Shown piece after piece: positions 34,937 through 43,849 of a stretch of DNA of 64,000 nucleotides; the first letter of the stretch is position 1; each line of letters starts with the position of its first letter. The translations under genes and the position numbers were made by a program. The notes below the pieces were generated by a model that did no database searches, was not told the DNA's origin, and was given only the letters and a program-made list of their open reading frames with translations. The stretch covers positions 62,001 to 126,000 of the forward strand of contig OZ245405.1 in assembly GCA_965226695.1 (NCBI GenBank), read 5' to 3'. The DNA is from CATOSD01 sp965226695 (lineage in GTDB: Bacteria > Chloroflexota > Dehalococcoidia > Lucifugimonadales > CATOSD01).

Positions 34937-35682
34937 CAGGCCCGACGCGCTTTCACGTTCTCACCATCTTCCCGGCCATGTTCGTAAGCCCCTTCTCCGA
35001 GGGCATAATGGCCAGGGCCATCTCGAATGAACTCGTCGAGGTGCGCCCCCACGATATTCGCGACTACGCGCCGGACAGACACCGGACGGTCGACGACTAC
35101 CCGTTCGGCGGGGGGCCGGGCATGCTGATGAAGGCCGGCCCGCTGTTCGACGCGGTGGAGGCGGCGCGCTCGACCGCCCGGAGCGCCGATTGTCCGGTGA
35201 TTCTGCTCTCGCCCCAGGGCCGCCCCCTGACGCAGGCCGTGGTAGAGGAGCTGGCGCGCGTGCCCGAGATGGTGCTTGTTTGCGGGCGCTACGAGGGGGT
35301 GGACGAGCGGGTGCGGGACCACCTCGCCACGGACGAGATCAGCATCGGCGACTACGTGCTGAGCGGTGGCGAGCTGGCCGCGATGGTGCTGATCGACGCG
35401 GTATCCCGCCTGCTGCCGGGCGTGGTCGGCTCGATAGAGTCCACCGAGGACGACAGCTTCACCACCGGGCTCATACAGCACCCGCAGTACACGAGGCCGG
35501 CCGAGTACAGGGGATGGCGCGTGCCCGATACGCTGCTGTCTGGCAATCACGCCGAGATCGCGCGCTGGCGCAGGCGCGAGTCGCTGCGCAAGACGCTGCG
35601 CCGCCGGCCCGACCTTCTGGAGGCCGCCGAGCTGACCGACGACGACGTGCGCTACCTGGAAGAGCTGCGTCAGACCACGTGA
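34921..35682 (+). CDS. trmD: tRNA (guanine-N1)-methyltransferase
   Basis: 253 residues from ATG 34921. It makes m1G37 in tRNAs that read CNN and similar codons, preventing frameshifting. SPOUT knot motifs are clear: DYPFGGGPGMLM, VCGRYEGVDERV, IGDYVLSGGELAAM and LIQHPQYTRP. The length is standard. The open frame runs upstream to 34627, but that part overlaps mogA and shows no TrmD similarity. Unusually for bacteria, rpsP, rimM and rplS are not adjacent; it is coupled to the mogA-like gene instead. A 9-bp hairpin follows. Confidence 0.96.
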   Translation: MADALAGPTRFHVLTIFPAMFVSPFSEGIMARAISNELVEVRPHDIRDYAPDRHRTVDDYPFGGGPGMLMKAGPLFDAVEAARSTARSADCPVILLSPQGRPLTQAVVEELARVPEMVLVCGRYEGVDERVRDHLATDEISIGDYVLSGGELAAMVLIDAVSRLLPGVVGSIESTEDDSFTTGLIQHPQYTRPAEYRGWRVPDTLLSGNHAEIARWRRRESLRKTLRRRPDLLEAAELTDDDVRYLEELRQTT

Positions 35683-35689
35683 TCACACC

Positions 35690-35716
35690 GCCCGCCCCCG
35701 GAGCACCGGGGCGGGC
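35690..35716 (+). terminator. GC-rich hairpin after trmD
   Basis: A 9-bp perfect stem (GCCCGCCCC / GGGGCGGGC) with a 9-base loop, 7 bases after the trmD stop. No T-tract follows, so it may attenuate rather than fully terminate. Confidence 0.55.
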
Positions 35717-35739
35717 CGCACGAATATAGGGAGAGCCTT

Positions 35740-36636
35740 ATGAGACCGACGACCAGATTGCGGAGAATGCTGAGCGAGCCGGGGATCATCGTAGCGCCGG
35801 GCGCGTACGACTGCCTGACGGCGAAAATCATCGAGCGTGAGGGTTTCCCCGCCGTATACATGACCGGCGCCGGCACCTCCGTGTCCAGGCTGGGGATGCC
35901 GGACCTGGGGCTTGCCTCGGTGTCCGAGATGACGGCCAACGCCGAGGCCATCGCCGCCACGGTGGGCGTGCCGGTTATCGCGGACGCGGACACCGGCTAC
36001 GGAGGCACGCTCAACGTGCGGCGCACCATACGCCAGTACGAGCGCGCGGGAGTCGCCGCCGTGCATATCGAAGACCAGGAGTCGCCCAAGCGCTGCGGCC
36101 ACCTGGACGACAAGCGGGTGGTGCCCATCGAGGAGATGGTCCGCAGGCTCCGCGCCGCCGTTGACGCGCGAACCGACGACGATTTCGTTATCATCGCCCG
36201 CACGGACGCCCTCGCGGTCACCGACTGGGACGACACGATGGCGCGCTGCGAGGCCTACCTGGAGGCGGGCGCCGACGTGCTTTTCGTAGAGGCGCTGCGC
36301 ACGCCCGAGCAGGCCGCCCGTGTGGCGCGCACGTTCGACGTGCCGATGCTGTACAACTTCATCGAGACGGGCAAGTCGCCGCGGCTCTCCGCGTCTGAGC
36401 TGGAGGAGATGGGCTACAAGATAGTCATCTTCCCGGTGAGCGCCTTCACCATGGTGGCCGAAATGGTGACCCGCCTCATGCGCGAGCTGAAGGAGTGCGG
36501 CACCACCGAGCGCATGCTCGACAACATGATCGACCTCGAGGAGTGCTTCGATATGGTGGGACTGCGGGAGATGCTGTCTGTAGACGCCGCATACGCCGAG
36601 AACGCTCCGGCGCACGCAGGCCAGGCCTCCGGCTAG
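35740..36636 (+). CDS. isocitrate lyase / PEP mutase superfamily enzyme
   Basis: 298 residues. A TIM-barrel lyase with the Mg-binding DADTGYGG (about residue 85) and the catalytic-loop motif KRCGH (about 123). The VVPIEEMVRRL segment and the ARTDA strand are as in 2-methylisocitrate lyase, oxaloacetate decarboxylase and carboxyvinyl-carboxyphosphonate mutase. The KRCGH loop with Cys argues for C-C lyase chemistry rather than phosphonate mutase, but the substrate is not settled. The start ATG has AGGGAG upstream. It converges with the flavoprotein gene and shares a CTAG stop. Confidence 0.88.
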   Translation: MRPTTRLRRMLSEPGIIVAPGAYDCLTAKIIEREGFPAVYMTGAGTSVSRLGMPDLGLASVSEMTANAEAIAATVGVPVIADADTGYGGTLNVRRTIRQYERAGVAAVHIEDQESPKRCGHLDDKRVVPIEEMVRRLRAAVDARTDDDFVIIARTDALAVTDWDDTMARCEAYLEAGADVLFVEALRTPEQAARVARTFDVPMLYNFIETGKSPRLSASELEEMGYKIVIFPVSAFTMVAEMVTRLMRELKECGTTERMLDNMIDLEECFDMVGLREMLSVDAAYAENAPAHAGQASG

Positions 36637-37901
36637 GGGCGTCGCGGCGAGCGTTCGGCGCGCCGGGCGTACCCCGAAGGCTGCCCGCGCCCCAGCAGCA
36701 CGCCGGCGAGCCGCGCCAGGGATGGGGCCGCCATCGGTCCCAGCGACAGCAACAGCGACCGGAACTCGCGGTTGCCCGCGGCGCGCAGAATGGTCTCGCT
36801 GTGCCAGTCGAACGAGAAGTCCCGCGAGCCAAGCAGCTCGTCGCACATGCCGTCGCCCACTACGCGGGAGAGCAGCCGCTCGATCTGTTTGTCCGCGAGA
36901 GTAGAGTAGAGGAGGCGGGCGAAGTAGCCGACGCGCAGCTCCCTTCCCAGCAGCGCCTTCCAGGCGCGCTCGTAGCCGGCCAGCCGGCGCGCTGAGAAGT
37001 CGGCCGCGTCGAACGCCCCGGCGGCGGCCTCGGCCGCGAGCTCGCCCGACAGCCGCGCGTAGTAGATGCCGCCTCCGGTGGTAGGCTTCACCTGCCCGGC
37101 GGCGTCGCCGACCACCAACACCCTGTCCGCGAACGTCCTGGGCGGCGGCCTGAGCGGTATGCCCCAGCTTCGCACACGCCCGGAAACGCGGCGCAGTCTT
37201 CCCTCTCGCGAGAGGCAGCGCAAAAAGTCGTCCATGTGCCCGTTGAGCCGCTTCTGCGACATCAAGCCGGCCAGCGCGGTGGACTTGCCCGTGGGCACCA
37301 GCCAGCCGAACGACCCGGGCGCTATGCTCCGTCCCAGGTACACCTCCGCGTCCTCCACGCCGTCGACCTCCACCTCCACCTGCGAGCCTATCATCAGGTC
37401 CCGGGGCCGCCCTCTGGGCAGGCCGGCCATGTCGAGCAGCGGCGACCGGAAGCCGCTCGCGATCACCAGGAGCTGGCCGCGGAACCGGCCCCGGCCAGTG
37501 TCGCCGCCGGTGGACACCTCGACGCCGCGCGGCAGCACCTCCAGGCCGGTGACGCGCTCGCCCAGCCGGTACTCGGCGCCCGCGTCCATGGCGCGCCGCG
37601 CGATGCCGGCGACGTATGCGGCGCGGTCGATCACGGTCGCCTGCGGCTCCCCTCGCGCGATGCGGTATCGGTTGCCGGCGGGCGACACGACCGTCGCGGC
37701 GTTCGCCCTATGGTGGACGACCGAGTCGTCGGGCGGGAAGCGGCGCACGCAGTCTATTCCGATGATGCCGGTGCACAGCTTGTCGCCGACGTCGCGCCGC
37801 CAGTCGAGCACGGCAACGCGGTGGCCGCCCTCGGCCAACGCGAGAGCCGTCTGGTTGCCGGCGGGCCCGGCTCCCACCACTATGGCGTCATACGATTCCA
37901 T
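36633..37901 (-). CDS. geranylgeranyl reductase family FAD-dependent oxidoreductase
   Basis: 422 residues from ATG 37901 (GGAAGG upstream). The longer frame to 38252 runs through a repeat and is rejected. N-terminal FAD motif: IVVGAGPAGNQTALALAE. Mid-region has a CTGIIGIDCVRRF substrate loop with Cys, and the second FAD motif is VLVVGDAAGQVKPTTGGGIYYA. This is the layout of GGR-like enzymes that reduce isoprenoid or polyprenyl double bonds, in quinone, chlorophyll or archaeal-lipid pathways. It likely acts at the membrane on a prenyl chain. The electron donor and exact substrate are unknown. Confidence 0.87.
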   Translation of the reverse strand: MESYDAIVVGAGPAGNQTALALAEGGHRVAVLDWRRDVGDKLCTGIIGIDCVRRFPPDDSVVHHRANAATVVSPAGNRYRIARGEPQATVIDRAAYVAGIARRAMDAGAEYRLGERVTGLEVLPRGVEVSTGGDTGRGRFRGQLLVIASGFRSPLLDMAGLPRGRPRDLMIGSQVEVEVDGVEDAEVYLGRSIAPGSFGWLVPTGKSTALAGLMSQKRLNGHMDDFLRCLSREGRLRRVSGRVRSWGIPLRPPPRTFADRVLVVGDAAGQVKPTTGGGIYYARLSGELAAEAAAGAFDAADFSARRLAGYERAWKALLGRELRVGYFARLLYSTLADKQIERLLSRVVGDGMCDELLGSRDFSFDWHSETILRAAGNREFRSLLLSLGPMAAPSLARLAGVLLGRGQPSGYARRAERSPRRP

Positions 37902-37912
37902 ATTCCTTCCAT

Positions 37913-37955
37913 CAGTCCCCTCTCCCTTGAGGGAGAGGGTTAGGGTGAGGGTGAA
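37913..37955. repeat. interspersed hairpin repeat, family B-related
   Basis: A CCCTCTCCC...GGGAGAGGG stem followed by TTAGGGTGAGGGTG, just upstream of the flavoprotein start. It is the reverse-orientation relative of the copies at 2086 and 6627. Confidence 0.55.
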
Positions 37956-38106
37956 ATGGCCCGTCCCAACCATCACCGCCCATCCCAGCACACTTGCGGG
38001 CCATGAATCAGGCCGCATAGAATTATGGTGCGCGGCGGGGCAAGCCGCAACCCTGTAACCCGCGGCGCGACGCCGCGACATAGTCCCGGACGCGCAGGAG
38101 GTCAAG

Positions 38107-38967
38107 TTGACCGTTCGTAAGGCCGTGATTCCAGTGGCGGGCTTCGGCACGCGCTTTCTGCCGGCGACCCGTTCGGTGCCCAAGGTGCTCATACCCGTGC
38201 TAGACCGCCCGCCCCTGCACCTGGCTGTACAGGAGGCCACGGGGGCCGGCATCGAACACGTTGTGCTGGTAGTCTCTCCGGGCCAGCAGTCCGTGGCCGA
38301 CTACTTCGGGCGCAAGCCGGATCTCGAGGCGGCGCTGGAACGCCGCGGAGACAGCTCCCTGCTGGGCCGGATGTTGGACATATCGCGGATGGCGGACGTG
38401 AGCTGCGTAACGCAGCACGAACAGCTCGGCCTGGGCCACGCCGTGCTCATGGCGCGAGAGGCCGTGGGCAGTGAGCCCTTTTGCGTGCTGTTGCCCGACG
38501 ACGTGATCTGGAGCGACGCGCCCACGGTCGGGCGCATGGCGGAGCACCACGACGCGCTGGGCGGACCCATCGTCGCGGTCAAACGCGTTCCCGACGAGGC
38601 TGTGCCCAGCCTGGGAATCGTGGAGGTGCAGCACGTCTCCGGCGCGCTGTCCCGGATCACCGGCATGGTGGAAAAGCCGCGCCTGGAGGACGCGCCGTCC
38701 AACCTGGCCATCATTGGCCGGTACGTGCTGCCACCCCGGATATTCGACGCGCTCGAGGACGTCGCGCCGGGCGCCGGGGGCGAGATACAGCTCACCGACG
38801 CCATCGCGGCGTTGCTTTCGACCCAGGCGGCGCACACATACGAGTTCCCCGGCGTTCACTTCGACGCCGGCACCCCGCTTGGCCTGCTCAAGGCGTCAGT
38901 CTACGACGCGCTGCGCCGGCCGGACACCGGCGCCGAGTTCCGGCGCTGGCTGTCCGAGACGCTGTAG
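38107..38967 (+). CDS. galU: UTP--glucose-1-phosphate uridylyltransferase
   Basis: 286 residues from a TTG at 38107 with AGGAGG 5 bases upstream. The nucleotide-binding signature is GFGTRFLPATRSVPKVLIP. Further landmarks are the QHEQLGLGHAVL stretch, LLPDDVI (metal-binding Asp), MVEKPRLEDAPSNLAIIGRYVL and GGEIQLTDAI. The enzyme makes UDP-glucose for glycolipids and cell-envelope sugars. The gene is followed 36 bases later by a TPR protein on the same strand. Confidence 0.94.
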   Translation: MTVRKAVIPVAGFGTRFLPATRSVPKVLIPVLDRPPLHLAVQEATGAGIEHVVLVVSPGQQSVADYFGRKPDLEAALERRGDSSLLGRMLDISRMADVSCVTQHEQLGLGHAVLMAREAVGSEPFCVLLPDDVIWSDAPTVGRMAEHHDALGGPIVAVKRVPDEAVPSLGIVEVQHVSGALSRITGMVEKPRLEDAPSNLAIIGRYVLPPRIFDALEDVAPGAGGEIQLTDAIAALLSTQAAHTYEFPGVHFDAGTPLGLLKASVYDALRRPDTGAEFRRWLSETL

Positions 38968-39003
38968 CGCCCGGATGCCGGCGGTACACCGCGAGGAGCG
39001 CCG

Positions 39004-39516
39004 GTGAACTGGCGCGGCGATCCTAACCTCAGCCACATGAGCGACGACGACTACCTGCGGCAGCTCATCCAGCACCTGACGGACCTGGCCCACGCCAACC
39101 CGGACGACGCGCGCACGCTGTTTCTGCGCGGCAACGCCTACCTGGACCGCGGCGACCCAAAGAACGCCATCGCCGACTACTCCCGCGTGCTAGAGCTGAC
39201 GCCCGGGGACGCGGTGGCCCTCAACAACCGTGGCATCGCGCGGCGGCAGAGCGGGGACGCCGACGCCGCCATCAGGGACTATGCGAGGGCAATCGAGATC
39301 GATCCCGAGTACAGGGACGCCCACAACAACATGGGCATCGCCCTGTCGGACAAGGGGGAGTACGAGCGCGCCATCACGTGCTACACGGAGGCCATCCGAA
39401 TAGACCCGGCGTACTGGTACGCCTACAACGACCGGGGGCTGGCGCTGTGGGCGGTCGGCAGGCGCGACGAGGCTCGTCGAGACTACGATATGGTGAAGAG
39501 GTTGCTGGGCGGCTAG
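39004..39516 (+). CDS. TPR-repeat protein
   Basis: 170 residues from a GTG at 39004 with GAGGAG upstream. Four or more TPR units fill the protein: NPDDARTLFLRGNAYLDRGD, GDAVALNNRGIARRQSGDAD, PEYRDAHNNMGIALSDKGEY and PAYWYAYNDRGLALWAVGRR. No signal peptide, so it is probably a cytosolic scaffold. It follows galU closely and converges with the DCC gene on a shared CTAG. Confidence 0.85.
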   Translation: MNWRGDPNLSHMSDDDYLRQLIQHLTDLAHANPDDARTLFLRGNAYLDRGDPKNAIADYSRVLELTPGDAVALNNRGIARRQSGDADAAIRDYARAIEIDPEYRDAHNNMGIALSDKGEYERAITCYTEAIRIDPAYWYAYNDRGLALWAVGRRDEARRDYDMVKRLLGG

Positions 39517-39875
39517 GTGCCCCGTCCGCCAATGCGGCAGCCGAACCCAATGCGGCGCCGGTTGGATGCGACCCACGCGTAGACCCGGCTGCCGAGAGCG
39601 CCCATGCCGGGCAGCCACATCAGCGGCGCGAGCGGCATCAGCAGGGGCATCCGGACCGTCAGGGCGCGGAAGGCGTAGAAGCCCTCGAACAGCCTCCCGT
39701 CCTCCGCGTGAAGATAAGCCGCCCGTTTGAGGTCGTCCCAGGCGAGGCCGGGGGGCGGCTCGGCCAGCGACTGGAACGGCAGCCACCGCACGCGGCGCGT
39801 CACGTCCAGCGCCGCCAGGCAGGACCGCGTGGCGCGGCAGAAGCCGCAGTCGCCATCGTAGAGCATCGTATCCAT
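39513..39875 (-). CDS. DCC-family thiol-disulfide oxidoreductase-like protein (DUF393)
   Basis: 120 residues. The family motif YDGDCGFC (Cys-x-x-Cys) is right at the N-terminus, then RVRWLPFQSLAE, the ARAAYLHAEDGRLFEGFYAFR-type middle and a hydrophobic LLMPLAPLMWLPGMG stretch. It is the standard length for DUF393. These proteins are predicted thioredoxin-like oxidoreductases. The gene ends on the CTAG shared with the TPR gene. Confidence 0.88.
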   Translation of the reverse strand: MDTMLYDGDCGFCRATRSCLAALDVTRRVRWLPFQSLAEPPPGLAWDDLKRAAYLHAEDGRLFEGFYAFRALTVRMPLLMPLAPLMWLPGMGALGSRVYAWVASNRRRIGFGCRIGGRGT

Positions 39876-39942
39876 CGCCCAATCGCCCCCTCGCGCACGG
39901 CGACCTCGCGTTCGTCGATTCCGAGGTTCAGATGGCCCCAGG

Positions 39943-41580
39943 CTAGAGCGACGCCTGCCTGCTGTGTATGCCCGTCGCGCCGCTGGGCCTCGCGGGGTTG
40001 ACCCCCGTCATCTGCGGCGTGCCGTCACTCTCCACCGCGCGCACCTCGAAGGTGTGTCGTCCCGCCTCGAAGGGCCAGTCATATCTCCAGATAACCCAGG
40101 TGGTGTCGGAGAGCGGCGACCTGAGCCGGGCTTCGTGCCAGGGGCCGTCGCCATCAACGCGCACCTCCACCCGCGACACGCCGCGCGCGCCCGCGAAGGC
40201 GATACCGCCGATTGGAATGAGTCGCTCATCCTCTCTCTCGATGACCGAGTCGATCGCCACCGTGTCAACGACCGAAGTCGTGTGGATGCGCGCCACCTCG
40301 TCCCAGCCTCGCTCCACCCAGTAACCGTCCCTCGCCTCGCTTACCACCTCGATTCCCGTTATCCACTTGGGCTGCTTCATGCCGTACCGGTCGGGGATCC
40401 AGATTCTCAGCGGGAATCCGTGATCGAACGGGATGGGGCGTCCGTCCCAGGCGTACGTGAGCATGATCCGGGGGTCCGACTCTATCAGGTCGAGCGCCAC
40501 CGTCTCGTGGAAGCCGTCTCCGCAGGTGATGTCCAGGTAGCGGGCCTCCCCGCTTGGCTGTACGTCCCTGAGAATGTCCTGCAGGCTCACACCCGTCCAG
40601 TAGGTCGTGCTAATCAGGTCGCCTCCAACACTGTTGGATATGCAGGTGAGAGTGACGAACTGGCTCCTGGAATCGTAGTTGTTCATCAGGTGGTTGAGGG
40701 TGAGCTGAGTCGGAGCATTCACCAGGCCGACTATAGGCAGCGTCCACGTCGCCCCATCGATCAGCGTAGGCTCGGAGCGGATGAACACCTTGTAGTGGTC
40801 CCTCACCGCCGTGTACTCGGGGCGGGTCCCCAGGACCGGCTTGACAGGGTCGCCCTCGTTGGGCAGCTCGACCATGGAGGCCGAGCTGGGCATGTTCCCC
40901 TCCGCCGCGGTCAGCTCCTCTTCCAGCCTGCTCTGGTCGCTCATGGCCAGCATCCGGCCGAGCCCGACCCCGGCCACCGTCACCGCCGCGGTCGCCGCGC
41001 CCATCCGGATGAGGAACTGACGCCGCCCGTAGACCACCACCGACCGGTCCCCGTCCTCCGAGGCGTAGACGGTGGAGGTCGAGAGCACGAGCCTGCGCGC
41101 CACCCAGACGGCGGCGAACCCCCACGCGAGAAACAGCGCGAGCACCCACACGAAGACGAGCGCCAAGTTCACCGACGACTGGCTGATGTTGACGGTCATC
41201 AGGGCCACCGGCACGCCGGCGACCGCCCCAAAGAGCAGTCCCAGCTCCCGCCTCAGGTCCGGCCCACGCCACTGCACCACCGCGTAGACCACCGCGGTCG
41301 CGACGAGTCCGGCCGTGAAGAACCCGCCGACCGCCATGAGCTGCTCCGCCGTCTTGGCGAAGTCCTTCACGCTCAGGCCGACGAACATCAGGAGCCCGAT
41401 CATCGTGTCGATTCCGAACGTGACCAGCGGCCCCGGAAGCTCGCGGGCCACCCAGTCGAACGTGTCGAAAGGGGGGAACGACAGGCCCAGCCATCTGTCG
41501 GCCAGGTACATGACGGCAATCATCGGCGCCGACAGCATGACGCCGGTAAGGACGGCGAGTCCGAGGCTGCGCACTCTCAT
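39943..41580 (-). CDS. membrane-anchored sulfite-oxidase-family molybdopterin oxidoreductase
   Basis: 545 residues from ATG 41580, preceded by ACAGGAG at 8 bases. About 4-5 transmembrane helices come first (about 8-165). A Tat-like twin-arginine segment follows (YGRRQFLIRMG, then an AVTVAGVG hydrophobic run), then the Moco domain with the cysteine ligand in TLTCISNSVGG. A C-terminal Ig-like dimer domain follows (YDWPFEAGRHTFEVRAVES). It should face the outside of the membrane and reduce or oxidise a small compound; the physiological substrate is unknown. It would need the cofactor made via the MogA-like protein at 34439. Confidence 0.85.
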   Translation of the reverse strand: MRVRSLGLAVLTGVMLSAPMIAVMYLADRWLGLSFPPFDTFDWVARELPGPLVTFGIDTMIGLLMFVGLSVKDFAKTAEQLMAVGGFFTAGLVATAVVYAVVQWRGPDLRRELGLLFGAVAGVPVALMTVNISQSSVNLALVFVWVLALFLAWGFAAVWVARRLVLSTSTVYASEDGDRSVVVYGRRQFLIRMGAATAAVTVAGVGLGRMLAMSDQSRLEEELTAAEGNMPSSASMVELPNEGDPVKPVLGTRPEYTAVRDHYKVFIRSEPTLIDGATWTLPIVGLVNAPTQLTLNHLMNNYDSRSQFVTLTCISNSVGGDLISTTYWTGVSLQDILRDVQPSGEARYLDITCGDGFHETVALDLIESDPRIMLTYAWDGRPIPFDHGFPLRIWIPDRYGMKQPKWITGIEVVSEARDGYWVERGWDEVARIHTTSVVDTVAIDSVIEREDERLIPIGGIAFAGARGVSRVEVRVDGDGPWHEARLRSPLSDTTWVIWRYDWPFEAGRHTFEVRAVESDGTPQMTGVNPARPSGATGIHSRQASL

Positions 41581-41692
41581 CGAACTGGCTCCTGTCTCAA
41601 GCTCAGGCATCCCATCTTGTACTAGTGTAGCAGATTGAGATAATGTCAAGCACTTGCGGAGGAAAAGCGCCGAATTCAGGCGCCGAAACTCG

Positions 41693-41720
41693 TTGACACG
41701 AACGCATGTGCTGATATATC
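41693..41720 (+). promoter_or_regulatory. promoter for the VOC gene
   Basis: TTGACA (41693-41698), a 16-base spacer, then TATATC (41715-41720). The gene start at 41773 has AGGAGG about 10 bases before it. Confidence 0.6.
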
Positions 41721-41772
41721 GTATTCTGCGCGAGGGCTGGAACAAACCACACCAATTCAGGAGGAACAGTAT

Positions 41773-42129
41773 ATGGGTAACCCGGTAGTCCACTTCGAGA
41801 TCGGGGGCAAGAACGCCGAGAAGATGCGAGAGTTCTACGGCGGGCTGTTCGACTGGGAGTTCGAGGAGTACGACGTCATGGGCGGCTACACCACGGTCGC
41901 CGTCGGCGACGAGGGGATAGGCGGCGGCATCGTGCAGACCGCGGAGGGAATGCCGCCCAACTACACGGCGTTCTACGTGCAGGTGGACGACGTGCAGGCC
42001 ACGCTCGATAAGGTGGAGTCACGGGGCGGTTCGACGCTGCTCCCGCCTACGCCCATTCCGGAAATAGGTACCATCGGCATGTTCGCCGACCCCGACGGCA
42101 ATGCCATAGGCCTCTTCAAGGGCGCATAG
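41773..42129 (+). CDS. VOC family protein
   Basis: 117 residues, the compact single-domain form of the glyoxalase fold: VVHFEIGGKNAEKMREFYGGLFDW at the start, a metal-site-like His near residue 7, and GTIGMFADPDGNAIGLFKG at the end. These proteins dimerise to build the active site. No substrate can be inferred. It is monocistronic, with its own promoter and ribosome site, and a palindromic terminator 100 bases downstream. Confidence 0.87.
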   Translation: MGNPVVHFEIGGKNAEKMREFYGGLFDWEFEEYDVMGGYTTVAVGDEGIGGGIVQTAEGMPPNYTAFYVQVDDVQATLDKVESRGGSTLLPPTPIPEIGTIGMFADPDGNAIGLFKGA

Positions 42130-42143
42130 ACCCCTCCACTCCC

Positions 42144-42180
42144 GTCATTCCGGCCCCCGAGCCGGAATCCAGGGGCGGGG
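42144..42180. repeat. interspersed hairpin repeat, family A
   Basis: CATTCCGGCCCCCGAGCCGG followed by AATCCAGGGG. Further copies at 55811-55878 and 60757-60820 are all in the same orientation. Confidence 0.6.
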
Positions 42181-42229
42181 TTCCGGCAGTCCGGGACCAC
42201 GATACCAAACATGCGGTTACGCTTACACA

Positions 42230-42271
42230 AATAAGGGGCCGGTGAGCTTCGAAGCTCACCGGCCCCTTATT
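42230..42271. terminator. perfect 42-nt palindrome, bidirectional terminator
   Basis: Both arms pair completely around a TTCG loop (AATAAGGGGCCGGTGAGC and its complement), with A-rich and T-rich edges on the two sides. It lies between the VOC gene on the plus strand and the phosphotriesterase end on the minus strand, so one structure can serve both. Confidence 0.9.
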
Positions 42272-42296
42272 CCGTGCGCGCGTGTTGGGAGCGCGC

Positions 42297-43361
42297 CTAA
42301 CGCGGGTCGACGAAGGCCAGGATGCTGGCCGGGTTGCTCACCAGTATCTTCTCGATGGCCTCGTCGGTGTAACCGCGGGCGCGCATCCTGGGCACTATGC
42401 TGTGCAGAATGTAGAAGTAGCCGTGGCCGCCGTAGCGCACCAGGCGCTGCTTGGCGCAGATGTCGTGGGCGACGACTACCTTGTCGCCGTAGCCCTGCGA
42501 CAGGACCCACGCGATGTCGTCCATCTTGCGCGCGTCGCCGGGCATGTCGATTCCTGTGTTGGCGGAATAGTAGGACTGCTCGGAGCCGAAGAGGTCCCAC
42601 TCCATGTAGCAGCCGCTCTCGGCGATGCTCTTCAGCGTCTCGTGCAGGAAGACCGTCCTGTCCAGATGGCCGATGATGGTGCGGCTGAGGTCGGTGCCCA
42701 CCTCGCTGAGAACCTCGATAATCTCCAGCGGCGCCGTCTCGTCGCGCCCGGGGTGGATGAGCAGCGGCGCGCCGGTGGCAAGCTGCGCGCGGCCCGACGC
42801 CCGCAGCACCTTGCGCTCGTTGTCCGTGAGCGGCCAGCTACAGCCCACCTCTCCGATGATCCCGGACCGTATGCCCGTGCCGTCCACGCCCTCGGTAACG
42901 TCTTCGACGATCTTCCCGAAAATGGAGTCCTCCGAGCGGTCGTCCATGTCCGCCGGGTGGGCCGGGGCAACGTAGTGGGACGCGCCCATAATGACGTTGA
43001 CGCCCGTTGCCCTGGCAATGCGGGCCAAGCCCACGGGGTCGCGGGCTATGCCAATGCTGGTGGCGTCGACGATGGAGCCGCCGCCGTACTGCTTGTAGAG
43101 ATTCACCTCGTCGATGGCGGTCTCGACGTCGAATAGCTGGCCGTTGTCGTAGTTGGCCATGTTGTGGTGCCGAACGTAGCCCAGCATCTCCTGCGACATG
43201 GGCCGCCTGATGAAGGCCTTTCCGCTGGCTTCTGCCGGCTCCGTGCGGAACCACGACAGGTCAATCAGCAGGTGCTCGTGGGTGAGCGTCGGGCCGAGCC
43301 GGTCGGGCGGCACCAGTCCGTTCACGGTCTGAATCATGCCCACGCTGTTGTGTTCCGGCAT
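42297..43361 (-). CDS. phosphotriesterase family metal hydrolase
   Basis: 354 residues from ATG 43361, with GGAGG 7 bases upstream; the frame open to 43439 is rejected. Metal ligands of the TIM barrel are visible: LTHEHL (strand 1), IIGEVGCSW with Glu in place of the carbamylated Lys, and later strands LLIHPGRD, IIGHLDR and VVAHDI. The Glu-bridged form is typical of lactonase or resistance-type PTE homologues. The true substrate may be a lactone, phosphotriester or ester. A short upstream spacer holds the 26-bp repeat at 43426. Confidence 0.88.
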   Translation of the reverse strand: MPEHNSVGMIQTVNGLVPPDRLGPTLTHEHLLIDLSWFRTEPAEASGKAFIRRPMSQEMLGYVRHHNMANYDNGQLFDVETAIDEVNLYKQYGGGSIVDATSIGIARDPVGLARIARATGVNVIMGASHYVAPAHPADMDDRSEDSIFGKIVEDVTEGVDGTGIRSGIIGEVGCSWPLTDNERKVLRASGRAQLATGAPLLIHPGRDETAPLEIIEVLSEVGTDLSRTIIGHLDRTVFLHETLKSIAESGCYMEWDLFGSEQSYYSANTGIDMPGDARKMDDIAWVLSQGYGDKVVVAHDICAKQRLVRYGGHGYFYILHSIVPRMRARGYTDEAIEKILVSNPASILAFVDPR

Positions 43362-43425
43362 AGGGGGGCCTCCTTCATTGCAGGGCTGTTCGAGGCGCTG
43401 CGTTCCGCTCCGCGGCGGAAGGCGC

Positions 43426-43451
43426 CGCATGGCCCGCAATTGTACACGAAC
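43426..43451. repeat. left copy of 26-bp perfect direct repeat
   Basis: It begins CGCATGGCCCGCAATTG and ends CACGAAC; the same 26 bases recur at 46217-46242. The two copies bound a lower-GC island of about 2.8 kb. Confidence 0.7.
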
Positions 43452-43585
43452 GGCCCGCCGGCTGTGGTTTCCCGCGTTCTCCCGTCTCTGCGAGGGGCGC
43501 GGCTCCGTTTACTTTCGGGGTTTGGGTATACCCCATGCCCAATTCCCTAGTCGGACGGAGTGAGGAATAAAACGGTTTCTATTTC

Positions 43586-43849
43586 CTACTGGCGTTCCGT
43601 CTCAGGTAAGGCGTCCAAAGTAATCTCCGTCCTTTTGCCATTGGCGACTAGGAACACACTCTTTGGTAACGTAAAGTCTCCGTTCTTGAGTCGCAGGTAT
43701 TTCAGGGTCGTTGAATCTTCAACTTCTATGTCGTCAGCTGGAAACACCTTGATGTAAGCACTCGCCGTTGGAGGCTCAAACGAAGCGGACCCGCTCAAGC
43801 TAACCCTTTGCGGTGCTCGATTGGTGGAGTTGCGATTCTTTGTGTCCAC
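43586..43849 (-). CDS. small hypothetical protein
   Basis: 87 residues from a GTG at 43849 with AGAGGG upstream. Polar N-terminus (NRNSTNRAPQRV), then a beta-rich middle (ASAYIKVFPADDIEVED, LKYLRLKNGDFTLPKSVFLV). No recognised domain and no membrane segment. It lies alone at the left edge of the low-GC island. The 287 bases between it and the next gene hold nothing I recognise. Confidence 0.5.
   Translation of the reverse strand: MDTKNRNSTNRAPQRVSLSGSASFEPPTASAYIKVFPADDIEVEDSTTLKYLRLKNGDFTLPKSVFLVANGKRTEITLDALPETERQ

Noticed and set aside
37902..38252. N-terminal extension of the geranylgeranyl-reductase-like protein
   Set aside because: The extension is the translation of a hairpin repeat and adjacent spacer; the FAD motif begins right after ATG 37901.
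43440..43445. TACAAT on the minus strand inside the 26-bp repeat as a promoter for the phosphotriesterase gene
   Set aside because: The -10 match is fair, but no -35 is found at the right distance, and the repeat's second copy has no gene to serve in that direction.
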